Positions 24,501 to 31,000 of a DNA stretch of 64,000 nt are shown piece by piece. The first letter of the stretch is position 1; every line of letters starts with the position of its first letter. This DNA comes from a virus. Where the stretch lies: positions 1 through 64,000 of the IMG/VR virus record IMGVR_UViG_3300020472_000021, one strand, 5' to 3'. The notes under the pieces were generated by a model. It was not told where the DNA came from. It worked only from the letters and a program-made list of their open reading frames with translations, and did no database searches. The position numbers and the translations under genes were made by a program.

Positions 24501-27492
24501 CACCACTTGCTGTAAAGTCTCTATTAGTACCAGCAGCACCAACGTTAACAGTAACACTAGTTGATGTAGAACCAGTAATAGCAAGAGATCTACCAGAAGC
24601 TTGATCTTTTAATGCACGAGGATACTTCTTAGTAACCTGATTACCATCCATTGCACACTTGAAATGTAATGAATCATTGTCAATAGTGATACTTTCACCA
24701 GTTGATAAGGAATGAGTTCCAAGTGTTAATGTTAAATCTCCAGTTGTAGGATCATATGCAGCAGCAGTAGGTGTCCATTCATCATTTGCAGGTGACACAC
24801 CAACATTAACAGTAAATGTATCTGTAGTTGTTGCTGTAATAGGAAGTGCTTTTGAACTAGCAGGGTCTGTTGCTCTAGGATATGCGTGCTCGGTAGCATT
24901 ACTATCCATAGCACAAGTAAAGGTTAAACCACTATCAGCAATTCTAATACCTGTTCCTTCTGAGAATGAGTGACCTGCTATTGTAAATACTAAATCTCCA
25001 GTTGCAGGATCGTATGTTGCATTAGTTGGTGTGTAGTTTGAAGATGCTGTACCACCAATTTCATATGCAGCATAGTAACTTTTTGCAAATTGTGAGTTAA
25101 GTCTACCAACTGCTTCTTCTGCAATATACTCTCTGTTATTTCTAATCAACAAAGAAGCATCCTGATATCTTCTATTAACAGGAGTTGCTATAGGGAAACT
25201 GTTTGGAGAGTTTAGTAGTGATAATGTAACAGTTTTAGAATATGTTTTAACTGTTGCAAATTGACCAGGACTGAGGTTAGCATCAACAATCGCTGGCATC
25301 TTCTTAGGAATAACAAATCGTCTGCAACGACCATCATTATCTTCTAAGACTTTATAAATTCTTTGCTTACCATTTAATTCTGATAAGTCTGGACTTGAAG
25401 TTGGAAGACCTTCAATTAAAATTTCTTGACCGTCTTTATATTCGTGAGTGTTAGTTCTACCAACAAGAGCATTAGTGTAGAATATAATACCACCCACATC
25501 TTCAGCATTACCAAACTGTGAGTTTTGGAAACCACCTGTAGCTATAGCAGCATCTCCTTGTTGTGAGAAGTCAATTCTAGAAATAGGTAACGTTGAAGTA
25601 TAATCTTCATCTACTGATACAACTTCACCTTCTGCCCTGATTGACTTAATGGCAGTGGTATCAACTGTTTCAATTTGTGGTGTTGCTGCATTAATCGTAA
25701 AGGAACTAGCACTAGAAGTATCCCAACCAGGAGAATTAAGAATAGGAACGAATGTTACATCCCAGTAAGTAGGAGCATTTGTAGTATCAATTGCTATTAC
25801 TTGATAATAACCTTGAGTAAAGTTAGTATCATTAGTATCATCAAGGAAAACATATGTACCAGCAGGGGCAGCAGTTGAAGGATCCTGTGTAAATCTTAAT
25901 TTGTTAGTACCAGCAGCCTGTGAAATATTCAGACTTATAGCACCACCAGTACCAGCAGATATAATATATTCAAATCGTTCACCTTCAACAAAGGAACCAC
26001 TTGTTAAGTTAACATCAATAGTACCATTAATATATGCACTAGCACCAGTTGTTTGAGCAAAATCTACAGCAATAATTTTTGCTCTAGCACCAGTGTTAAC
26101 ACCAACCACTTCTAGGTTGTTTACTAGATTTACTAGACCTGTGTTCTGTTGGAATGTAACACGGAACTGATCTGGACCAAAGATTTGGTGACCTATAGGA
26201 TAACTCGTTCCAGCATCACCATTAGCATCAACATCAATAGCAACACGCTGCTTGTCATCAAAGACCATCGCGTAGTCCCAAGTAGCAACTGGGTCACCAT
26301 TGGAGTCAATCTGGTCTCTAAATGTTACACCAATAACGTAGTTCTTATCACCAAACTTAAATACGTGCTTACCTGGATTAGAAGGACGGATAATAACCAA
26401 ACGTAGGTTGTCACCAACGATTGATGCATCAGGTGGAATTGATATTGGGTTGTCTTCTACATAGTCTCCACCCGAAACAATAATTGTTTCTTTAACACCA
26501 GGAGTAGCCCATGCTAACTGACATGCTTTTTTAATAGTTCTTACAGGGTTTACCGCAGATCGACCATCGTTAAGGTCAGAACCAATCTGTGATGAAACAT
26601 AAACACGACCACCAACGTCATTCGTTGCTAGGTTAAGTACGTATTCTGTAGTTGCAATCTTATCTGATCTATCACCTAACAGTGGTGTAATAGATCTTGG
26701 GAATATACCAGCTTCTCCAGTTTCTCCATACTTAAATTCTAATTGGTCTACAACGTGGAAACCAATATGTTTTAGATCAACATCACCATTTTTTACAATT
26801 CCATCAGCGTGTGTTGGAGCATCACTACCTGTTTGTCCAGCAGTAACTGCTTGATAAACGTTAGCACCAAAATATCTGTAAGAATCCTTCTGGATAATAA
26901 CATTAGCTGCCCATGGAATACCAGTATTATTTTGATACGTCTTTAAATTCGGTCCCCTTAAGTTTGCATCAGGAGTAACGAAGTTATCAATATCAAGGTT
27001 TAGAATTCTAGCAGTATCAGAAATGATAGATGTAGAAGTTCTAATAGCACCGTTGATATCAAGTTCGTAATCAACTGTGTCAAGAACAGCATCAGCAGTT
27101 GCACCAGCACCGCCTCCACCACTTATAGTTACCGCAGGAGCAGTTGTATATCCGTAGCCTGGATTATTAACAGCAATAGAAACGACTTTACCGTTGAAAA
27201 TAAACGCGGAAGCAAGCGCATTAATTCCGTCAGAACCACCAGGAGGCGCAACTGTTACAGACGGTTGAGTCGTATAACCAGCACCACCATTAGTGATATC
27301 AATGTTGTTAATTCTTTGTCCAGTTCTATTAATACCTACACGAGGTAATCCAGTTGCTGTATCGAGTTCTGTACGAAGAATCTCTCTTTCTAGAGCTCCT
27401 GTACCCCCTCTAATTGTTAATTCATTATCACCGATAAGTTTCGGGTTGACACCCCTAAACTTCTCTTTATCGGAATTAATATGCAAACTCAT
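15586..27492 (-). CDS. Giant tail fibre protein, 3968 residues
   Basis: A single open frame with typical phage fibre modules. It has GAGYTTQPSVTV-type repeats near the N-terminus, a beta-helix-like region (about residues 290-400), about ten Cys-containing repeats with a YPR motif (mostly residues about 810-1680, further copies at about 2000-2210), and helical segments such as DIRHFLNAVIRDLEYG (about residues 1758-1773). Later parts show the LDADLLDGxxGxYY pattern of fibre shafts. The C-terminus NVTIPANTNCVSAGPITIANG is a widespread fibre end in marine phages. It probably forms a trimeric long fibre or baseplate appendage. A CTAAATA element lies 37-43 bases upstream. The exact location in the virion cannot be told from the sequence. 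Confidence 0.85.
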   Translation of the reverse strand: MSLHINSDKEKFRGVNPKLIGDNELTIRGGTGALEREILRTELDTATGLPRVGINRTGQRINNIDITNGGAGYTTQPSVTVAPPGGSDGINALASAFIFNGKVVSIAVNNPGYGYTTAPAVTISGGGGAGATADAVLDTVDYELDINGAIRTSTSIISDTARILNLDIDNFVTPDANLRGPNLKTYQNNTGIPWAANVIIQKDSYRYFGANVYQAVTAGQTGSDAPTHADGIVKNGDVDLKHIGFHVVDQLEFKYGETGEAGIFPRSITPLLGDRSDKIATTEYVLNLATNDVGGRVYVSSQIGSDLNDGRSAVNPVRTIKKACQLAWATPGVKETIIVSGGDYVEDNPISIPPDASIVGDNLRLVIIRPSNPGKHVFKFGDKNYVIGVTFRDQIDSNGDPVATWDYAMVFDDKQRVAIDVDANGDAGTSYPIGHQIFGPDQFRVTFQQNTGLVNLVNNLEVVGVNTGARAKIIAVDFAQTTGASAYINGTIDVNLTSGSFVEGERFEYIISAGTGGAISLNISQAAGTNKLRFTQDPSTAAPAGTYVFLDDTNDTNFTQGYYQVIAIDTTNAPTYWDVTFVPILNSPGWDTSSASSFTINAATPQIETVDTTAIKSIRAEGEVVSVDEDYTSTLPISRIDFSQQGDAAIATGGFQNSQFGNAEDVGGIIFYTNALVGRTNTHEYKDGQEILIEGLPTSSPDLSELNGKQRIYKVLEDNDGRCRRFVIPKKMPAIVDANLSPGQFATVKTYSKTVTLSLLNSPNSFPIATPVNRRYQDASLLIRNNREYIAEEAVGRLNSQFAKSYYAAYEIGGTASSNYTPTNATYDPATGDLVFTIAGHSFSEGTGIRIADSGLTFTCAMDSNATEHAYPRATDPASSKALPITATTTDTFTVNVGVSPANDEWTPTAAAYDPTTGDLTLTLGTHSLSTGESITIDNDSLHFKCAMDGNQVTKKYPRALKDQASGRSLAITGSTSTSVTVNVGAAGTNRDFTASGATYDPATGVMVLTVGQHGIRTGDSIMIDNDALTFTCAMDGHATKHSYPRLDIDPTSGQAIGVTAVGETQHTVTDATYTPATGVLQLTVSGHGFSNGDYIKLDDDSLRLTCALDSNGSNHDYPRAGYDKASGRWLQIGNITTNTFDINVGISQDTSTHTFVSAVSNGLKRQDGTLTVNVGTSPQVTYTPTNASYTASTGNMVLTLGAHNLQVGDNIKLADGALTFSCAMDGNTANKSYPRTNIDTHTATNAAYNPSTGLLTLTTPNHGMSNGDLIKLDDNSLTFTCLEDNNGSNHTYPRATDPISGHWIPVQNVTLNTYTIQVLDTVPSTNQTTHAFVSATTDGIKQKRDRAYDSSLEVIAVGNTAHTVTGAAYNPSTGVMQLTIAGHGFSNGDRVRLGNNSLTFTCGLDNNATQHSYPRTSDPGGGGDWLAVSQVATDTFEINVGTSSDTSTHSFVSAITGGLTHQSGDITINVGASPSVEYTPTNATYDPATGLLEMTIGTHNLNTGQGVSLTNEGITFTCGLDSNATQHSYPRANGQGGATADDPAYNTSVSITATTATTITVNVGTSSDTSAHVYVSANQGFVVSGGNYSHTFVSATSGGLVSGGSYAHTFISGSTNGIKFRPSTAHTFVTADTNCVKNRPQTVHTFVRAASNCLSTGGTTFKVYLGQTPEVHTYVSGGTVDFGGSSYNISDFVYDNAITGIATVTVTAAVPNIAEDATIKLDSILMSCSSGQKTYPSFSPPTSGNNNQPNGDEQCKQDIRHFLNAVIRDLEYGSNHNVIEAAKKYIVGAKVEYVENEIIQTVRGIEYARELAIYAMCNWHTGDSRLTTDPLYVAEHTALTQYRDTTIINTTAGSPRCDDVRAAIDTLSYLFVDVLSNNAANVYLDGAYLIARNKDLIADQVLLDVEKKYPNANLSDLNQRKCRRDVGLILGGLVRDLVLGGNSGIVSRAELYFTGTALTGIQPSMLAQTLYAYQKVKEYAINALSNWTGYAGTHTFVSGTAGGITPNAGSAVTAAAGTTYNATSGDMVLEIGSHSLTTSNTVQIANGAVTFTCDLDANSTNHAYPRATDPASGATLAISAVTATTITVNVGAASNVPHVGTANAATYTASTGNLTVTFPDPSKAVKTSHRIAFRENALKFTCDVDSNATEHSYPRRVAADKKAYGKSLEITNVSSAGGNTTVTCNVGAAGSASASTHAFVSGLANGIVIVYDQVVTTSPIPKYEDWNITLYTGGTPKCANIASSIATEMDLLEDILDGTILPGATTQTTGTLYDTALLTSYPDSYIYDSNNVRSAVRSDYDEYPIIEASPYTQNSSVISFLGGNGAFIDGAKVKQPNCPFTGLELDGSATYPNQGKSMVASAFTIVSFGGTGYKIINDGYVQLVSVFVIFCADGVLCESGGYASITNSATNFGQYALRGVGFSATPYVFDIATISNVSSTPTGRTILTVSGLGREPLEHYVVKINGYTNTNTEIEYFVDVVSAVTVGPPFSAQLTIDDGTGGGMDLTDVSTGNAVSTSVLLGKTINLHRPSIVNSSSHTWEFAGSGTNYLALPENGGTKIEANEQVSQNYGRVYVSGTDELGDFKVGTFARIENRTGNITFTGTVTISEVEFLKLKGGDVVVTGFDDSNTLGGANASDSKLPTQKAVKDYITNNLGPFINKPYSTNAVPRALVELTDSGKISVDQIPALRPFSVYTVADEPERLALEGALAGDIAIQQDTSQSFILNNDLTSLFLGFAFDSNLAFTIGDIFEGSVSGGRIQSTEYRTGVVYTVNVTNSGSGYTIAPAVTVSGGNPGGGAVAASVTCTIANGEVVTATIIDFNGYVGGKGYTTAPTITFAAPPGAGTQAQGNCLIESRVYGTIVNKLKIEDTDTFDDSTTPTANTVNINRVVNTSCSLAANWVSLSTNQIAAADITSGVIETDRLASGGAANSFTFLRGDQNYALAMQSLKGAENRYFAQLYSQATSGTNSLIFQTNQNALIGHEVKNTVNGIQANTNITGIVTAGGLTTVAINNPINQTIASGTIIEFERGASPVTFESTYTQGNFVDDVIISNGGSGYTNGQYYDIPLTGGSGVDLKANFVVSGNAVTDVTVTNGGSGYSADFSITVAPTAIGTGSGLVLEAKVSTVNRQYANVAIDVQRVTDQTISADLYGTIGVSRYKKSQFDIGLAGNGSVVLKTGADSGLDADLLDGAQGAFYLNSGNQNSGTLPTDRLSGTYNISISGSSQNTIRLITGTNNPTSNPAPNNFVEGVIANTVFNSANSLSDGGTRNLVMTIRNGGSGFDATYGGIRQLAFTDNDNMWMRGSGTGVSTFGSWGKVWTSLNDGVDSDLDADRLDNRQGDWYQNAYNLNSGIMSDNRLPGFISPRSYQDRLVVKTFNGDAKYQIYVQGLILNSSPFTPGNPVNLYNANAQAVGSYTIDAITINDDVNDNFNDYSILIGRLTSGNFTGALTIGTASNRVPFQDFTIEDDNTFEVTRLESDSGTAKLRLGRKDGQASSPAVYFNSSASAASNYNVALIAAGGTTTDGSGTLEVKVANADGLEVNGATVWNAGNITFQVNNIANTAVKRDGSGNFSAGTITGSLSGAASLNVLKTGDTMTGSLTLAGGSSNLSIGGTVGVTGVTTLSNDLNVDAGVLFVDASANRVGINVGTSPSAALDLRSDEGIFLKSATNAIATGARIRFSDHTGGYSQIGTLRYNHADSASPAGEYGEGFTMEGTESDLYLRVVGDVIASRYLGVGINREPDFALEVAGTAMITGTLNIDQDDDNSGARINLRGSSSYRNFRVSNQTVGNHFFAIQASTDNGGTTWNTTPAIAVDGSNNRVSINTTTNSGTDPNNNTARTYQLTVQGDMNLNGQFFQNNAEFVTSRWTESSNGNDIHRISKVGINKANPSYDLHVGGTSNFEGIGYINGDTMWIDTYGIFKSNRNTVSENVTIPANTNCVSAGPITIANGYTVTINSGGNWAIV
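15612..15619 (-). promoter_or_regulatory. T4-type late promoter element TATAAATA
   Basis: A perfect T4 late -10 element on the minus strand, located in the last codons of the giant fibre gene and 36 bases before the ATG of the glycine-rich adhesin-like gene. It would let the tip protein be made in excess of the giant fibre. Confidence 0.7.
20870..21480 (-). repeat. Second block of YPR/Cys fibre repeats (two units)
   Basis: Two further units of the repeat that fills 22450-25050, with HSYPR and HAYPR near 21025 and 21291 and the TFTC or KFTC core before them. They are separated from the main block by the helical stretches at about 21.5-22.4 kb. Confidence 0.75.
22450..25050 (-). repeat. Main block of tandem protein repeats in the giant fibre (about eight units)
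   Basis: Each unit is about 75-110 codons and reads, with variation: A-x-Y-(D/N)-P-(A/S)-T-G-x-(L/M), then H-(G/N/S)-(F/L/M)-S-x-G-D-x-I, then L-T-F-T-C-(A/G)-(M/L)-D-x-N, then H-(S/A)-Y-P-R, then INVG/TVNVG. YPR codons fall near 24880, 24622, 24355, 24133, 23784, 23605, 23243 and 22897. A shorter repeat HTFVSA-x(4)-G occurs six or more times at about 22480-22750. Each long unit has one cysteine. Confidence 0.85.
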
Positions 27493-27528
27493 GGTGCTTC
27501 CTATTAGGCCGTCGTTTATCCTAAACTA

Positions 27529-27535
27529 TATTTAG
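27529..27535 (-). promoter_or_regulatory. Late-promoter-like element CTAAATA for the giant fibre
   Basis: CTAAATA on the minus strand, 37 bases before the ATG at 27492. It sits in a small palindrome CTAAA-tatag-TTTAG. The same core recurs ahead of gp13, the DUF4815-like gene and two small gene groups. Confidence 0.5.
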
Positions 27536-27537
27536 CA

Positions 27538-28038
27538 TTAAGACCAAGCAATAGTGTGAACCTTAGTGCATACAGCCCATTTAATTGTTTGTGTAGTACC
27601 AGCCCTTGTAGTCGAGTAACTAAATCTATTTGTTGCTCCCAGTGGAATTATACTCCAGGTCTCACCTGCTGGAATATCATCCTTAATAACTGTCTCGAAT
27701 GTTGATAGAATAGTAACTTGACCAATATTGTCGCATTTAACAGCAGTCTCTAACTTTCCTGTATGAACAGTACCTGCTGGATTAACAGCAATAAAGTGAC
27801 CATCAATAAAACTTAGTGTATTATTTGCTAATGTAATTTGAGTACCAACATTATCTAATTGCAATACAGCAGTGTTGATACCTCGCATAATATATTCAAC
27901 ATGATGACTATCATCATAGTAACGATTTTTTACTTCTAAAGTATTGAGATTCTTACAATTCTTATTTTCATCTATGACAACAGTCTTGTCTAACGAAAAT
28001 CCACCTTGCGAATCAAATTTGTCTAGTGTTGTTGCCAT
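27538..28038 (-). CDS. Small virion protein (166 residues), likely fibre-associated
   Basis: A soluble, beta-rich protein with alternating hydrophobic residues and no signal peptide. It ends in GTTQTIKWAVCTKVHTIAWS. It starts two bases before the end of the 1818-residue gene and lies just ahead of the giant fibre, so it is probably a structural or connector subunit. No family is recognised. Confidence 0.65.
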   Translation of the reverse strand: MATTLDKFDSQGGFSLDKTVVIDENKNCKNLNTLEVKNRYYDDSHHVEYIMRGINTAVLQLDNVGTQITLANNTLSFIDGHFIAVNPAGTVHTGKLETAVKCDNIGQVTILSTFETVIKDDIPAGETWSIIPLGATNRFSYSTTRAGTTQTIKWAVCTKVHTIAWS

Positions 28039-28040
28039 TT

Positions 28041-31000
28041 TTATTTCTTGGTAATGTTGGATACAATAGTAACCTTGACGGTATGAGTGTTAGTAACGTT
28101 AGTTGCTAAACTAAAGTTTAATCTAACTTTATTTTGTGCGGTATATTCAAAAGTAGAATCAATTAACTTACCACTTGTTTGCAGATTACCATATTCACTA
28201 TGATAAACATTTGCTCCATCATCAGTAACACCAAATTCAACAAATTCCTTATGATTAGTATTGGTATTTTCAGCAACTATAACAACCTTCGCACCTTTTT
28301 CTGTTGCAACTTCATAAATGTCAGTGTTACCAACGTTAATTGATCCCTTGACCATTTGTACTATATCAGTTTTGATCTTTGCATCAGCAAGTTCAAAATC
28401 TTTAAGGTCGCTATCGAAGATTTTAACTCCATTATAGTTACCTGTACCGAATCCAGTATTTAGATAAACATCACCAAGATAATCAAGTCTAAGAACTGGT
28501 TCAGTGTATATACCACTAGCAACACCAATATCAAAGTTTTGCTTACTGGTGTATAAGAATGTCTTAGATGCCTGAGTATTATCTAGGGTAGTTGCAGCAC
28601 TATCAAATGTCATCATAGATGCTGTAATTTCAAACTCATCAGAAGTCTGACTTCTAATAGTATCTACAGCATAGAAATCTAATGCGGTAGTAGTGAGTCG
28701 CATAGACTCAGCACCATCGTTATAGAAGAATAAAGTATTCTCATTAGATCCAGCAGATAGTTCTGGAATAATATATGTATTCTGATCAACGTCTCTTACA
28801 CCACCCAGAGAACCCCAGTTAGTTCCATCATAACCTTCATACTGTGAAGTAGTGCTGTTATAACGTAGAGATCCTTGAACTGGTGTACCTCTTTCTGCTG
28901 TAGTACCAGCAGGAACAGCAAATGTTGTATTTGTATTAACAACAACTTTCTTACCAGCATTAGGTTGAATAATTAAATCATTAGTATCTGTAGAAATCTT
29001 ATTACCAGAGAATCTAAGATCATCATTGATACTAAGAGCAGTTGTACTGTTGTTAGGACCAATCTTAACAAGGTTAATATCTTCAAAGGTTAAATCAGCC
29101 ACCGCCAATCTATCCCATAACATATCAGTAGTACCGTTTGCCTGAGTACCAGATGTATGAGTTGGTTCGTTACCTGAAGTAGCAGATGTACCAGCAGATG
29201 TTACCTTATACAGGTTGTTCTTATACTTAACATAATCATCAACTGCATATGGAGTATTAGCAGCCCATTCTGTAAATGCAGGTGCAGTAGTATTAATCGA
29301 ACGTAATTTCTTAGTATTAACAAACTCTACGTAATTTGGAGAGATACGAATAGAGTTAACATTATCGTTAATGAACCAGTGAGTGTTATCGTTAGCACCA
29401 ACTGTTTCTTCTGCCAATAGATATGTGTTTCCATCAAGGTCTCTTACACCTCCAAGAGATGCCCAAGATGTTGTGTTTTGATTATAACCCTCATAAGAGT
29501 TAGAATCTGTGTTGTATCTAATACAACCATCCTTAACAATACCTGCTGTTGGTCTAGCTGCTGTATCACCAGAAGGAACTGCAAGAGCAGTGGTAGTAGC
29601 TACGTCAACAATTCTTCCTGTATCAGGTGATAGTTTAATATCGTAACCAGCAAGAGAATTGATAGATGCATCAGCAGCTAATATTTTTAAGTTATCACCC
29701 AATCTAATATCAGGAGAATTGAAGAAACCACCCATAGTGGTATCTCCAGTAGATACTATAGTACTCCAAGTAGTTCCAAACTTAACATTCTTTGATGTCA
29801 GAGTAATATCATGAGAGGCAGGATCATCAACTGCAATCGTCATCGAAGTTGCAGCAGTAATTGATGGGATTGCAGCAGTAGTTAATGTTGCAGTATCAGA
29901 ACTTAAATTGTTTATAGTACCAGTTGTAATAGTACCTGTTGAACTTTGTAAATCTACAGCACTGAAAGCACCTGTTAATACATTACCATTAATTATTTCT
30001 TGTACAACAACATCAGTAACTTGTAATTGGAATCCACTACCAAATGTCTTAGGGTTAACTGTATTAATAGTAAATGATGCCTCATCATTATCATCGCCAC
30101 CCTCATTGGCGTGAGTCGATTGCTCAGTACCACAATAGTAATAAAGAGTTGGTGTATTATCAGTAATTTTAATCGTTAGATCAGTTCCTGTTCTTGTTAC
30201 ACCTGTGATATATTCAGCACCAAAGATATTAAGAACTACAGCACCAGCAGTTGTTGGACTCTCACTAAGAGTTATTTGTGTACCACTATCAACAGAAGCA
30301 ATAACAGTCGTAGAAGGAATAATACCATCACCACTAACTTTAACAACCTTCATACCTGCCAGCATTCCAGATGTAGAATTAAGAGTTACTTGTTTAGTTG
30401 TAGTTGCTAGTGTCGCAGATATATTCTCAAATCTGCTAGGAGCCCACTGACCATCTCTAAACTGTGATAGAGAGAATACGTGACCACCTAAAGTTCCCGA
30501 ACTTAAATCAAACTTATAACTGTTACCAGCATAGAATGTCGCACTAGGTGTATACTGAACACCATTACCATCTCCTTTGTCAATATAGAAACGATATTCA
30601 TCAGTAACAGTTGCAATCTTATCTCCTGTAGTTGGAGTACCAACATCCTTTACCAAATAATCATTAGCATTGATTGATAACTTATCACAAATTATCTTCT
30701 GTATGAATCCACCATTAGCAACAATTTTTCTAATAATAACAGCAGTTTGAGCATTACCAACGCTACTAACTGTCATTACAATATCATCAGCAGGAGATGC
30801 ACCACCAACTAAGTTACCAGTAATAGTGATAGTATCATTTGCTTGATAAAAAGCACCAGAAGAAGTTGTAGTTATTGTAGCAGATAACACTGCTCCAGTT
30901 GGACTACGACTAACATCAAAGGTAGCATCAACACCATTATTATTACTTGTAGATGCAACACCAGAATAAACTCCATCAGCTGCAGCAGCTACTGTTGTAG

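Noticed and set aside
22450-25050. CRISPR-like array
   Set aside because: The repeats are long, in one continuous reading frame and diverged at the protein level, with no short identical repeats and spacers.
16200-27535. Many plus-strand and off-frame open frames inside the giant fibre gene
   Set aside because: They are rich in Ser, Val, Pro and Leu runs as expected from antisense reading of repetitive beta-protein codons, with no ribosome sites or coupling.
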